Positions 1-7,983 of a stretch of DNA of 25,161 nucleotides are shown here, in pieces. The stretch is from assembly GCA_900554175.1 (NCBI GenBank), contig USGK01000021.1, forward strand, positions 1 through 25,161, given 5' to 3'. The first letter of the stretch is position 1. The number at the start of each line of letters is the position of its first letter. Origin of the DNA: an uncultured Clostridium sp. GTDB lineage: Bacteria; Bacillota; Clostridia; TANB77; CAG-508. A program made the translations under genes and the position numbers. The notes beneath the pieces were generated by a model that was not told the origin of the DNA, ran no database searches, and worked only from the letters and a program-made list of their open reading frames with translations.

Positions 1-46
1 TTTTGTACATTCTTATTTTCAAAAATTTGTACATTTTTATATTGAC
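1..46 (+). mobile_element. Putative right end of an IS3-family insertion sequence (cut by window edge)
   Basis: The first ~46 bases closely resemble the right end of the IS3-family remnant at 18.8 kb. Both show AAAAATT(T)GTACA followed by six to eight bases and then TTGACA. Read from the element's end inward, both start TGTCAA, carry TGTACAA about 14 bases in, and continue with a T-run. No transposase is visible because the window begins here. The unrelated reading-frame fragment that follows fits an element ending at about position 46. The call rests only on this short similarity, so it is tentative. Confidence 0.4.
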
Positions 47-214
47 ATTAACACTAAAAAAGTTTATAATATTCTAGGAGATTATCCAGATGTTATTGCA
101 AAATTTTTAGTAGAAAGAATGATTACAAATAAGAAAAATGATGTAAAAATAAATTGGCTAACAAATGCAAAAGCTAGTTTCAGATTTATGACAAGTGCAT
201 TCATAAAGGAATGA
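44..214 (+). pseudogene. C-terminal fragment of an unidentified protein
   Basis: An open frame without its own start codon runs from the putative IS end to a TGA at 212-214 and encodes about 56 residues. The end reads roughly WLTNAKASFRFMTSAFIKE. It has no recognisable family motif. It stops five bases before the ATG of the CYTH remnant, a spacing like that of genes in one transcript. The likely explanation is a gene whose 5' part was removed by the IS3-type insertion at its left. I do not recognise the family and assign no function. Confidence 0.35.
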
Positions 215-218
215 GAAT

Positions 219-500
219 ATGGAATTTGAGAGAAAATTTTTAATTAGTGATAATATATAATAATACATTAATAAAAGATAGATATCTTATTCATATTTAG
301 AAAATCTCAAAATTGAATTAGATATATTTCATGGGATATATGAGGTTATTGCTTTTGTGGAAATTGAGTTTGAAAATGAAAAACAAGCTAATAAAATAAA
401 ATTTCCTCAATGGTTTAGCAAAGATATAAGTAGAGTAGTATCAAATAGCAAAATGGCTATAAAAGATATTAAGAAAGATATAGAAAAATATAATAGTTGA
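219..500 (+). pseudogene. Broken CYTH-domain (triphosphate tunnel metalloenzyme) gene
   Basis: The frame opens with ATG at 219 and reads MEFERKFLIS, the ExExK-type beginning of CYTH proteins, in which acidic and basic residues bind metal and triphosphate. It is then interrupted by TAA-TAA near 255 and TAG at 279. The same frame resumes with KIELDIFHG, then a segment rich in Glu (VEIEFENEKQANK) and FPQWFSKDIS, which is the typical CYTH C-terminal half ending before the terminal helix. About 90 codons remain, against roughly 150 in intact bacterial CYTH proteins, so the middle of the tunnel is deleted as well as carrying stops. A ribosome site (AAGGAATGAG) is still present. CYTH enzymes hydrolyse inorganic triphosphate or related substrates; this copy cannot form a full tunnel. 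The identification is good on both ends of the domain. Confidence 0.75.
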
Positions 501-554
501 AATAATAAAAATCAAACAAGGACAATAAAAATTTATGAAAAGAGGTTAAAAGCT

Positions 555-1568
555 ATGCAAAATAATGGTAATTACCTAGATATTTTTTATAATGGTAGAA
601 TTAAAAATAGATATACTATTGATGATATCTCAAAAAAAATTCAAAATTTTATAAGAAAAAATAAATTAAAAAACTGGTCATGTGAAGTAACAAATGGAAT
701 AATTTCAATTGAATTTAATGATGATATTAGTGATACATTAGAATTAAATTTAAAAGATAATAAATTTGAGGGATTTTGTAGAGTAAGTAATACTAATTTG
801 GAAACTCTATTAGATATGTTTTTTGAAATAAAATGCATATTTACTAAATTTAATATTGAAGATGATTTTTTAATTTGTGAATCATATCTAAATAATAAAT
901 TAATAGGAATCGATTTATTAAAAATTACTGAATATGAAAAGAATATAATTGATAATATATATTATAATGGGCATATAGATTATAAGGAATTTATTCTACA
1001 ATATTTTGCATACACTTTAGAATTGTTTTCATGGGAAGAATTATATGTAAATTTAGAAGCCATAGATAATAAATGGTTTTTTGACAGTAAGGAGAAATTA
1101 TATGAAGAAATTTTCTTGTATATTATAGAAACATGGCTTTACGAAGTATGTAATTATAAAGATTATGGAAGATTTTGTTATTTGGAGTTTTTTAATAAAA
1201 ATAATGCTGCTGAATATTTAGCATTAAATGGAATTGCATTTGATATGTACGCATTTTGTAATGGTATTGAAAAATTGATATTCGGTAATAAATATAAAAA
1301 TAAAAAATCTTTTGGAATTAAAGATGCGAAAATCAGTAAATTTTATAATGAGAAAATTACTATAATTCTAGAGGAAGAAAATGATAGATATAATCAATGC
1401 GTTTTAGCATACAGATTTCTAAAAACAATTCTAAAATATACTAATTTTCAGGTGTGTAATAAAAATGAAGAATTATCAAACACTAGTCGAAAAAAATATT
1501 TTAAATTTACTAATGGAATGGCAGCTTCGATAGAAGAAACTTTAAAATACATATTAGGACAAGTATAA
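555..1568 (+). CDS. Hypothetical protein, 337 aa
   Basis: This is an intact frame starting at ATG with an AGAGG-type ribosome site about ten bases upstream. The product is acidic, rich in Asn, Ile, Glu and aromatic residues, and has no signal peptide or clear membrane segment, so it is probably cytoplasmic. I see no catalytic motif. The central part (about 140-215) is aromatic-rich and looks alpha-helical (FAYTLELFSWEELY, then IIETWLYEVCNY). The C-terminal third looks mixed alpha/beta. It lies between the CYTH remnant and a deleted insertion sequence, so context gives little help. The composition is even more AT-driven than its neighbours, as often seen for accessory genes. I do not recognise the family. 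Confidence 0.7.
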   Translation: MQNNGNYLDIFYNGRIKNRYTIDDISKKIQNFIRKNKLKNWSCEVTNGIISIEFNDDISDTLELNLKDNKFEGFCRVSNTNLETLLDMFFEIKCIFTKFNIEDDFLICESYLNNKLIGIDLLKITEYEKNIIDNIYYNGHIDYKEFILQYFAYTLELFSWEELYVNLEAIDNKWFFDSKEKLYEEIFLYIIETWLYEVCNYKDYGRFCYLEFFNKNNAAEYLALNGIAFDMYAFCNGIEKLIFGNKYKNKKSFGIKDAKISKFYNEKITIILEEENDRYNQCVLAYRFLKTILKYTNFQVCNKNEELSNTSRKKYFKFTNGMAASIEETLKYILGQV

Positions 1569-1739
1569 TTATATAAATAATTCTAAAGATTATTTATTAC
1601 CTGAAAAACTTATTTTTAAAAAAAAGATATTAATAAAAGAATTGTTAAAAGTATAATATGTTGCTGATTTGTAATAAATTCGTAACAAAAATGCAAAGGA
1701 AAATTAACATTTATATGAGTTAAATTTTTCGTGGCAAAA

Positions 1740-2713
1740 TTAAAGAACAAATAAGAAAAATTTAATAAAAAAGTCAATGGCTTTGTAGATTTTTTCAGGA
1801 TAAAGACATGAAAATATATAATAGCGTTTTTCTTCAACCTTTCCTCCATCAGACTTTTCAATTGTCTTCTTTACTAGTCTTATGCTCTTTAATCCTTTCC
1901 ATTCTTCTATTTCTTCATACCAATTAACTTTTTCTGTTTGATAATATTCATATGTTATTACTGCTTCATGGTTTTTCTCCATTGTTAGTTGATATCCTCC
2001 TTCATATCCTGACTCTATTATTAATAATCTATCTTCATCAAAATAGTCTTGAACATCTTTATAAAAATTTCCTTGATTTCCCTTTAATGCTACACAATAA
2101 TCTCCACCTTTTTCTATTACTGCTTTTATATTTGCTTTTTGGGTATTTAATGCATCCCATGTGCATATAACATTTTCTAAATTTAATCTTTTTATAATTT
2201 CTGGTATTGCTGTTATTTCATTTGTTTTTTTTCTATCATTTCCTGGTCTATGCGCATTTGTAACTTATCCGAATATACATTCAAAACATTTAGTGGCTTT
2301 GTTTCTTCTACTATATAACCTTTTTTTCTCGCACTTCCTTTGTCTACTTTTCCGTCAAATGACAATACATCTTTAAAGAATTTATTATCCATAAATTGAA
2401 TATTTTTTACAAAATCCACAAATATTTGGTTTAGTTCTTGACAATCTATCAAACTTATGACTCTTTCATATGTTTTTGCAGATGGTATTCCTCCTGTTAA
2501 TTTTAAAAATTTTTTTAAAAATTCTTTTACTTCTCTTGCATAATCTGCAATTTCTTCCCATTCATTACAGTCTGCTAAAACCGCTAATATTACAACCACA
2601 ACTATATCCCAGATCTTATATGTTACTTTTCCTTTTTGTCTTTCATCTTTTAACATTTTTGATTTTTCCTTTAAGTCTTTTAATTTTAATATTTCAATTT
2701 CTCTAATTTCCAT
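1740..2713 (-). pseudogene. ISAs1-family transposase, frameshifted and C-terminally deleted
   Basis: The minus-strand frame from 2713 starts MEIREIEILKLKDL and contains the N-terminal ISAs1 signature (IWDIVVVVILAVLADCNEW), then SFDGK with the first catalytic Asp. At an A8 run (2231-2238) the frame breaks: the expected continuation TNEITAIPEII is in another frame. That second frame runs through CTWDALNTQKANI (second catalytic Asp) and VALKGNQGNFY to KRYYIFS at about 1815. There the sequence passes straight into the left terminal inverted repeat and out of the element to a stop at 1740. The usual C-terminal part with the GIENxLHW block, which supplies the catalytic Glu, is missing. The protein cannot catalyse transposition. 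The A8 slip could be a mutation or, less likely, a programmed shift. Confidence 0.85.
1794..1814. repeat. Left terminal inverted repeat of the ISAs1-type element
   Basis: The sequence begins TTCAGGATAAAGACATG and is followed by AAAA. It is the exact reverse complement of 2814-2834. Here it directly abuts transposase coding sequence, which shows that the deletion removed everything between codon KRYYIFS and the repeat. Confidence 0.85.
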
Positions 2714-2832
2714 TTTTTCTTTTGCTCCATTTCAAAGATATTATATCGTAATTTTTGTATATTGGGAACTGTTTTTTGTTGATTTTTATATTGTTTTAGA
2801 ATATTTGTTATTTTTTTCATGTCTTTATCCTG
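1796..2832 (-). mobile_element. Internally deleted ISAs1-family element with intact ends
   Basis: The element is bounded by a perfect 21-bp inverted repeat, TTCAGGATAAAGACATG followed by AAAA, at 1794-1814 and inverted at 2814-2834. ISAs1 ends normally begin with CAGG, as here. It is about 1.04 kb long, shorter than the usual 1.2-1.3 kb, because the transposase C-terminus next to the left end is deleted. I see no obvious target duplication. It could still be moved by an intact transposase acting in trans. Confidence 0.75.
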
Positions 2833-2834
2833 AA
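2814..2834. repeat. Right terminal inverted repeat of the ISAs1-type element
   Basis: This is the exact reverse complement of the left repeat at 1794-1814. It lies about 100 bp upstream of the transposase start on the minus strand, as expected for the promoter-side end of an insertion sequence. Confidence 0.85.
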
Positions 2835-2907
2835 CGATAAGTCAAATACATGTAATATAGTAATCTTTTATGATACAATATACAAAAAAGTATAAAAGGA
2901 GATATAC

Positions 2908-3924
2908 ATGGAAGAAAAAAATAATAAGCCAAATATTTTAAGGAAGATATTAATTGCAATATTAATTATAGTTATAATTAGCATAGTAGTAACCATAGGA
3001 ATAGGAAACTATTTTGTTAATTATGCAATCTTAAGAACAGGAAATGGTGGGAATAGAGAAGTAAAAAATAAAGGCTCAATAGAAGTTGCTAGTATAAATA
3101 ATGAAACAGAAAAAACTATAGAAGAAAATCGAGAAAAAGAAATACAACTTGCAAGTCAATGGACCAATACTATAAAAAATGAAAAAGTTGAGGTTACTGC
3201 AAAAGATGGAATTACTTTAAGAGGAACAGAATATATAAAAGACAAACAAATTGATGATTGGGTAATTATTTTACATGGTTATCGCTCGAATCCAGAATCA
3301 GTAATATCAGTAGGAATGCACTTTTCAGAAAAAGGCTATAATGTATTAATTCCATATATGAGAGCGACTGGCGAAAGTGAAGGAGAATATATTGGAATGG
3401 GATGGCTAGATAAAGAAGATTTAAAGTGCTGGATAGATTTAATTATAGAGCAAAACAGAAATTCTAATATTATATTACATGGTTCATCAATGGGGGCTGC
3501 AACAGTATTAATGGCATCTGGTGATACACTTCCAAATAATATTAAAGCGATAATAGAAGATAGTGGTTATACATCTGTATGGAATATATTTGCATCTGAA
3601 GCAAAAGCAAGATTTAATTTACCAGCTTTTCCTGTATTAAATATGTTTGAAGTAGTAGCAAATTATAGAGCAAAATATGATATAAAAGAAGCCTCTGCAT
3701 TAGAACAAGTAAAAAAAGCCTCTGTTCCAATATTGTTTATTCATGGAGATAATGATGATTTTGTTCCTGAGTATATGTGTGAACAATTATATGAATCAGC
3801 TAATTGCAAAAAAGATAAACTTATAATACATGGTGCAGGACATACTGAATCAAGATATAAAGAACTAGATATATATTATAGTAAGATATTTGATTTTATA
3901 AAAATTGTTATGAAAGAGGAGTAA
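2908..3924 (+). CDS. Membrane-anchored alpha/beta hydrolase, 338 aa
   Basis: The product has one N-terminal membrane segment (about residues 13-33), a charged linker and an extracellular alpha/beta-hydrolase domain. Key motifs are LHGY at 122-125 (oxyanion region), HGSSMG at 191-196 with Ser194 as nucleophile, HGDNDDFVP near 279-287 with Asp283 the likely acid, and GAGH with His312. All three catalytic residues are present, so it should be active on an ester, peptide or acyl substrate that the sequence does not reveal. It belongs to the broad family of membrane-anchored serine hydrolases common in Clostridia and Bacilli. The ribosome site AAAGGAG lies eight bases before ATG. The TetR gene follows after five bases, so the two form an operon and the regulator may control the hydrolase. 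Downstream AMP-ligase and fabD genes hint at lipid-related substrates, which is only inference. Confidence 0.85.
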   Translation: MEEKNNKPNILRKILIAILIIVIISIVVTIGIGNYFVNYAILRTGNGGNREVKNKGSIEVASINNETEKTIEENREKEIQLASQWTNTIKNEKVEVTAKDGITLRGTEYIKDKQIDDWVIILHGYRSNPESVISVGMHFSEKGYNVLIPYMRATGESEGEYIGMGWLDKEDLKCWIDLIIEQNRNSNIILHGSSMGAATVLMASGDTLPNNIKAIIEDSGYTSVWNIFASEAKARFNLPAFPVLNMFEVVANYRAKYDIKEASALEQVKKASVPILFIHGDNDDFVPEYMCEQLYESANCKKDKLIIHGAGHTESRYKELDIYYSKIFDFIKIVMKEE

Positions 3925-3929
3925 TTATA

Positions 3930-4499
3930 ATGAATAAAACAAAAAGAAGAATTTTTAATACAGCAATCAAAATGTTTTCAGAAAAGGGATATGATAATAC
4001 AAGTGTTGAAGAGATAACAGTAATAGCAGGAGTGGCAAAAGGCTCGCTATACTATCATTTCTCTAAAAAAGAAGATATATTTGATATGTTATTAAAAGAA
4101 GGATTTGAATTATTAAAAAACAATATAGAAATAAAAACCAAAAACTGTACTACTGCGTTAGAAAAAATAAAAGCAGTCATACTAATACAAATAAAAGTAA
4201 TTGTAAAATACGAATATTTCCTTAATGTTGTTTTTTCACAATTATGGGGTGAAGAAGAAAAAAATAAAAAGTGTAAAAAGGCAGTTTTTCAATATATCAA
4301 AATCATTGAAAAAATAGTAAATGAAGGAATTGCAAATGGGGAATTTTATGATGGTGATGTAGAAGCAATAGCATCCGGGATTTTTGGAGTTACATGTTCA
4401 AGTCTTATTTATAGAATAAAAAAGAATAGAAAAGTAGATGTAATACAGGTATATAATGGCTTTATTGATAATGTTACAAGAACATTAAGTAAAAAATGA
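3930..4499 (+). CDS. TetR/AcrR-family transcriptional regulator, 189 aa
   Basis: The N-terminal helix-turn-helix is classical: residues 10-58 read TAIKMFSEKGYDNTSVEEI, then AGVAKGSLYYHFSKKEDIF, the DNA-binding signature of the TetR family. The C-terminal part is helical and variable, as expected for the ligand-binding and dimer domain. The length is normal for the family (about 190). The ribosome site GAGGAG sits in the end of the hydrolase gene, five bases separate the two genes, and translation is probably coupled. Such regulators usually repress their own operon, so the hydrolase is the first candidate target; the acyl-CoA synthetase operon beyond the terminator is the second. The ligand cannot be read from the sequence. 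Confidence 0.9.
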   Translation: MNKTKRRIFNTAIKMFSEKGYDNTSVEEITVIAGVAKGSLYYHFSKKEDIFDMLLKEGFELLKNNIEIKTKNCTTALEKIKAVILIQIKVIVKYEYFLNVVFSQLWGEEEKNKKCKKAVFQYIKIIEKIVNEGIANGEFYDGDVEAIASGIFGVTCSSLIYRIKKNRKVDVIQVYNGFIDNVTRTLSKK

Positions 4500-4529
4500 A
4501 AAATATTATTTTAGTGATGTAAAAAGTGC

Positions 4530-4566
4530 AATAGTTAATTACAAATAAGTAGTTAGCTATTTTTTT
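4530..4566 (+). terminator. Rho-independent terminator after the TetR gene
   Basis: A nine-base stem, AATAGTTAA paired with TTAGCTATT (one G-U pair), encloses a 14-base loop and is followed by a run of Ts. It closes the hydrolase-TetR operon, so the acyl-CoA synthetase operon probably has its own promoter in 4567-4710. Confidence 0.65.
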
Positions 4567-4720
4567 GTATTTAGACTAAGTGTTCAGTTAATAAGTGATT
4601 TAAAAAAATATATATTTCTCAAAGCACTGAAAACAGATTGTACTGACTTACCAGTTTAAAGACATTAATTTATTATTGTGATATAAATATGATACAAAAT
4701 TAAAAGTAATAGGAGAAAAT

Positions 4721-6439
4721 ATGAGTAAGAGAATATATGATTATTTAAAAATTAATGATTTAAAAGATATGTTAAATAAAACAGGAAGATTATATGCAGA
4801 TAAACCAGCATACAGAATTAAAGTAGAAGAAGGAAAATATCAAATTTATACCCATAAAGAAGTACGAGACATGATAAATAATTTAGGAACAGCATTAATA
4901 AATTTAGGACTAAAGGGAAAAAGAATTGCAGTTATTGGAGAAAATAGATATGAATGGGAAATAGCATATTTATCAATTGTATGTGGAACAGGAATTGTTG
5001 TTCCGTTAGATAAATCACTACCAGCAAATGAGCTAGAACTATTGATAGAAAGATCTGATGTAGAAGCGATATTTTATACAAAAAAATATTCAGATATAAT
5101 TCAAAATATTAAGTTTAGTGAGAAAAACAAATTAAAACATTTAATTTCTATGGATAATGATGAGAATTGTGAAGGTATATACTCACAAAAAGAATTAATA
5201 CGAGAAGGTAAGAAACTAATAGAAGAAGGAAATAATGAGTTTTTAAATGCAAAAATCAATCCAAAAGAAATGGAAATGATGCTATTTACATCAGGAACTA
5301 CATCTAAGTCTAAAGTAGTAGCGCTTTCACACGAAAATATTTGCACAAATTTAATGGATATTGGAAGTGTGTTAGATGTAACGCAAGATGATGTCTTTCT
5401 TTCTATTTTACCAATACACCATGTGTTTGAATGTACAGTAGGATTTTTATTTTCACTATATAAAGGAGCAGAAACTGTATTTTGCGATGGTTTAAGACAT
5501 ATAGTAGAAAACCTAAATGAATATCATGTAACAGTCATGGCATGTGTACCAGGTATATATGAAAGAATATTTATGATGATTAGAAAAAAAATAGAAAAAC
5601 AAGGAAAACTTGAGGAAATATTAGAAAATGAAGAAAAATATAAAAATTTCTCTATGCAAAAAAAGAAAGAAGTATTTAAAGAAATACATGATATGCTAGG
5701 TGGAAAAATAAAACTATTGATAAGTGGAGCTGCAGCTTTAGATAAGACAATAGAAGAAAAATATAGATTATTAGGACTAAACTTAGTACAAGGATATGGA
5801 TTGACTGAAACTTCGCCTGTTGTGGCAGTTGGGACAAATAAAAATTATAAGTTAGGATCAATTGGAAAAACAGTTCCAAGTGTAGAAGCAAAACTTGTAG
5901 ATGTAAATGATGATGGAATTGGAGAATTAGTAGTTAGAGGTTCAAGTGTAATGCTAGGATATTATGAAAATGAAAAAGTAAATAAAAAATCATTACAAGA
6001 TGGATGGTTCTATACAGGAGATTTAGCTAAAATAGATGAAGAAGGATATATATTTATATGTGGTAGAAAGAAAAGTGTAATAGTATTAAAAAATGGCAAA
6101 AACATATTCCCAGAAGAAATGGAAAATTTAGTTAATAAAATAGAAGGAATAAAAGAGTCGTTTATCTTTGGAAAAATACAATCAAATGATGAAAACAATA
6201 TAAAAATAAATGTAAAGATAGTATTTGATAGAGATGTTATAAAAGATGTTTATAAAGTTGAAAAAGATGAAGAAATATATAAAGTCTTGTCAAAGAAAAT
6301 TAAAGAAGTCAACCAAAATATGCCATCATATAAAGCAATAAGAGGAATGATACTAACAGAAGAACCGTTAATTAGAACAACAACAAATAAAATAAAAAGG
6401 CAGGAAAATTTAGATGCAATTAGAAAACTTAAGGACTAA
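4721..6439 (+). CDS. AMP-binding long-chain acyl-CoA (or acyl-ACP) synthetase, 572 aa
   Basis: This adenylate-forming enzyme activates a carboxylic acid with ATP and transfers it to CoA or a carrier protein. It has the ATP-binding loop FTSGTTSKSK near 189-198, GYGLTETSP near 358-366, the hinge region DGWFYTGDLAK near 428-438 with GRKK after it, and a C-terminal catalytic Lys in TTNKIKRQ (Lys557). All core motifs are intact and the length fits long-chain fatty-acyl ligases of the FadD/Aas type. The P-loop uses SKSK where most have G-x-P-K, a mild deviation. The ribosome site is TAGGAGAAAAT. The next gene (biotin ligase) starts inside its last codons, so the genes are co-transcribed. The set suggests fatty-acid activation and synthesis. 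The exact chain length and acceptor cannot be decided here. Confidence 0.88.
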   Translation: MSKRIYDYLKINDLKDMLNKTGRLYADKPAYRIKVEEGKYQIYTHKEVRDMINNLGTALINLGLKGKRIAVIGENRYEWEIAYLSIVCGTGIVVPLDKSLPANELELLIERSDVEAIFYTKKYSDIIQNIKFSEKNKLKHLISMDNDENCEGIYSQKELIREGKKLIEEGNNEFLNAKINPKEMEMMLFTSGTTSKSKVVALSHENICTNLMDIGSVLDVTQDDVFLSILPIHHVFECTVGFLFSLYKGAETVFCDGLRHIVENLNEYHVTVMACVPGIYERIFMMIRKKIEKQGKLEEILENEEKYKNFSMQKKKEVFKEIHDMLGGKIKLLISGAAALDKTIEEKYRLLGLNLVQGYGLTETSPVVAVGTNKNYKLGSIGKTVPSVEAKLVDVNDDGIGELVVRGSSVMLGYYENEKVNKKSLQDGWFYTGDLAKIDEEGYIFICGRKKSVIVLKNGKNIFPEEMENLVNKIEGIKESFIFGKIQSNDENNIKINVKIVFDRDVIKDVYKVEKDEEIYKVLSKKIKEVNQNMPSYKAIRGMILTEEPLIRTTTNKIKRQENLDAIRKLKD

Positions 6440-6998
6440 ATTTTTAGGAAGAAATAGTATTTTTTATAATAAAATAGATTCAACACAAAATGAAATTTGG
6501 AGATTAATAGAAAACAAAAATACTCCAGATGGTACTTTAGTATTTGCAGATATTCAGGATAAAGGAATAGGAACACATGGAAGAGTCTGGCATACAGATG
6601 AAGCAAATAATATAGCATTTTCATTTTTTATAAAAACAAATTGTAATATTCAAAGATTAGATGGACTTACAATAAAAATTGCAAATATAATTGTTGATAT
6701 TTTTAAGAATAAATATGGAATTAATTTAAATATTAAAGAGCCAAATGATATTACATTTAAAAATAAAAAAATAGGTGGAATTTTAACTCAAACTAAGCTT
6801 GTTAATGAAAAAGTTAAATACTTAGTAGTTGGAATTGGAATTAATACTAAAAAGGAAAAATTTACAGATGATATAAAAAATATAGCAACATCCATAAAAA
6901 AAGAATTTGGAATAGATGTGGATACAAAAAAGTTTATAGTAGAGTTTTGTAATCAATTTGAAAAAGAAATAGAAATGAGAGGAGTTGTTAAAAAATGA
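6414..6998 (+). CDS. birA: Biotin-[acetyl-CoA-carboxylase] ligase, monofunctional
   Basis: The enzyme makes biotinyl-AMP and attaches biotin to the carboxyl-carrier protein of acetyl-CoA carboxylase. Residues 49-61 (DKGIGTHGRVWHT) form the ligase loop, 108-112 (KEPND) the KWPND-type site, and 120-124 (IGGIL) the motif with the next lysine region; VVGIGIN is at 138-144. At 194 aa it lacks both the N-terminal DNA-binding domain of E. coli BirA and the small C-terminal SH3-like domain, so it is a short monofunctional form and not a repressor. It overlaps the preceding gene by 26 bases and fabD by four (ATGA), showing tight translational coupling. The start at 6414 is supported by an AGGAAAAT site. 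The role fits a fatty-acid synthesis operon, where biotinylated carboxylase feeds malonyl-CoA to FabD. Confidence 0.88.
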   Translation: MQLENLRTKFLGRNSIFYNKIDSTQNEIWRLIENKNTPDGTLVFADIQDKGIGTHGRVWHTDEANNIAFSFFIKTNCNIQRLDGLTIKIANIIVDIFKNKYGINLNIKEPNDITFKNKKIGGILTQTKLVNEKVKYLVVGIGINTKKEKFTDDIKNIATSIKKEFGIDVDTKKFIVEFCNQFEKEIEMRGVVKK

Positions 6999-7590
6999 AT
7001 ATTGGATTTTTATTTCCTGGTCAAGGATCTCAAAGTATTGGAATGGGAAAAGATATATATGAAGAATATGAAGAGGCAAGAAAAATATATAATAAAGTTA
7101 AAAATATAACAGGAATAGACATTGCAAAAATATCATTTGAAGGACCAGAAGATATATTAAATGAAACAAAATATACACAACTTGCGATACTTACAGAGAG
7201 TTTAGCAATATTAGAAATTTTAAAAGATAATAATATAACAGCTAATATGTCAGCAGGATTGAGTTTAGGTGAATATACAGCACTAATCAATAGTAAAGCA
7301 CTTATGTTTGAAGAAGGAATAAGAATTGTCCAAAAGCGAGGAGAATATATGCAAAATTTGCTTCCTAATGGAGAATGGCAAATGGCAGCAATTATGGGCT
7401 ATATATCTAAAATATATAATCTAATATAAAGATATATTAAAATGGAATAAACTAAGAAATAATTATAGAAAAAAACATATTATATAAAATGATATGATTT
7501 GTATAATATAATGAATTACCAAGATCTAAAATAAGATATTTAAAAATAGATAACTTATATGACTTAAAAGAGGCTATATTAAAGGGATAA
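6995..7590 (+). pseudogene. fabD: Malonyl-CoA:ACP transacylase FabD, internally deleted
   Basis: The 5' part (6995-7429) is a clean FabD N-terminus: FLFPGQGSQ at residues 5-13, and the nucleophile elbow GLSLGEY at 88-94 with Ser90. It stops matching after about residue 134 (QMAAIMG), then gives ten unrelated residues and a stop. Normal FabD is about 310 aa, and the lost half carries the catalytic His and most of the substrate pocket. A later frame at 7513-7590 encodes about 25 residues ending KIRYLKIDNLYDLKEAILKG, which resembles the usual FabD tail (lysine-rich strand, then 'ie-ni-esl'). I infer a deletion within the gene with decay of the junction. The gene starts on the ATGA overlap with birA. 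Because FabD is usually essential, a second copy elsewhere or a chimeric assembly should be considered. The tail assignment is less certain than the head. Confidence 0.7.
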
Positions 7591-7600
7591 CTGAAATTGT

Positions 7601-7735
7601 AAGGGGACACCAGAATGGAGGTCTTTATATTTTACTCCTATCTCTTATTGAACAAAACTTTTATACTGGGCTATTTTTTGTCTACCCCCTTTACACCCAA
7701 ACAGGTGGACATTTATAAATTCTATTTTCTTATTT
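7601..7735. repeat. Dispersed non-coding repeat, copy A
   Basis: The block starts AAGGGGACAC and contains TTTTACTCC and ACAAAACTTT. It matches 20244-20381 in the same order and spacing, with frequent substitutions. Both copies lie in non-coding DNA beside rearranged genes. No protein-coding pattern is shared, so it is probably an intergenic repeat or a structured RNA remnant. Confidence 0.5.
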
Positions 7736-7809
7736 CCCTAAAATAGACTATTATTTAGCTTGAATTAAAACTTATAAATTGAACCGCTCATTGCCAAACA
7801 GCACGATGT

Positions 7810-7852
7810 GGTGGTGTGAGAGGGGATGAAAATTTTATTTAATAAAATTTTC
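7810..7852 (+). promoter_or_regulatory. G-rich motif plus palindrome, copy 1
   Basis: GGTGGTGTGAG, then AGGGGATGAA, runs into a 25-bp perfect palindrome (7828-7852) of AAAATTTTATT type. The arrangement recurs at 10845-10885 before the second part of the cluster, and more weakly at 19370. The function is unknown; it may be a protein-binding or RNA element. Confidence 0.4.
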
Positions 7853-7893
7853 TACTCTACTCGATGTAACGATAATATTACAACTATTTTACA

Positions 7894-7937
7894 TTTATAT
7901 TACATTTTTCGAATTTTATTGAAAAATGTAATATAAA
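7894..7937. repeat. 17-bp perfect inverted repeat upstream of sipW
   Basis: The arm TTTATATTACATTTTTC (7894-7910) and its exact complement (7921-7937) enclose a ten-base loop. The right arm covers most of the -35 box and spacer of the sipW promoter. It is therefore a candidate operator, although as RNA it would also form a strong hairpin. Confidence 0.7.
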
Positions 7938-7947
7938 ATTTTATAAT
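7919..7947 (+). promoter_or_regulatory. Predicted vegetative promoter of the sipW gene
   Basis: TTGAAA at 7919-7924 and TATAAT at 7942-7947 are separated by exactly 17 bases, close to the sigma-A consensus. Transcription would begin near 7954, leaving a leader of about 30 bases that contains the AAAGGTGAT ribosome site. The -35 box sits in the inverted repeat, which suggests control at this point. Confidence 0.6.
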
Positions 7948-7983
7948 AAAAATAGATAAAAGATATAGCAAAGGTGATTAAGT

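Larger units (their letters stand above)
7591..7983. other. Non-coding leader region before the sipW-tasA cluster
   Basis: This 393-bp stretch has no convincing gene. It holds, in order, copy A of a dispersed repeat (7601-7735), a G-rich motif followed by a 25-bp palindrome (7810-7852), a 17-bp inverted repeat (7894-7937), a good promoter (7919-7947) and the ribosome site of sipW. It marks the boundary between the fatty-acid operon and the secretion cluster. Confidence 0.7.

Noticed and set aside
1..214. A complete small gene at the window start
   Set aside because: The open frame has no start codon with a ribosome site, and its beginning coincides with the IS-like end.
7780..7830. A riboswitch (cyclic-di-GMP or similar) in the leader of sipW
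   Set aside because: The GC-rich segment tempts, but no known conserved core fits, and the predicted promoter lies downstream of it.
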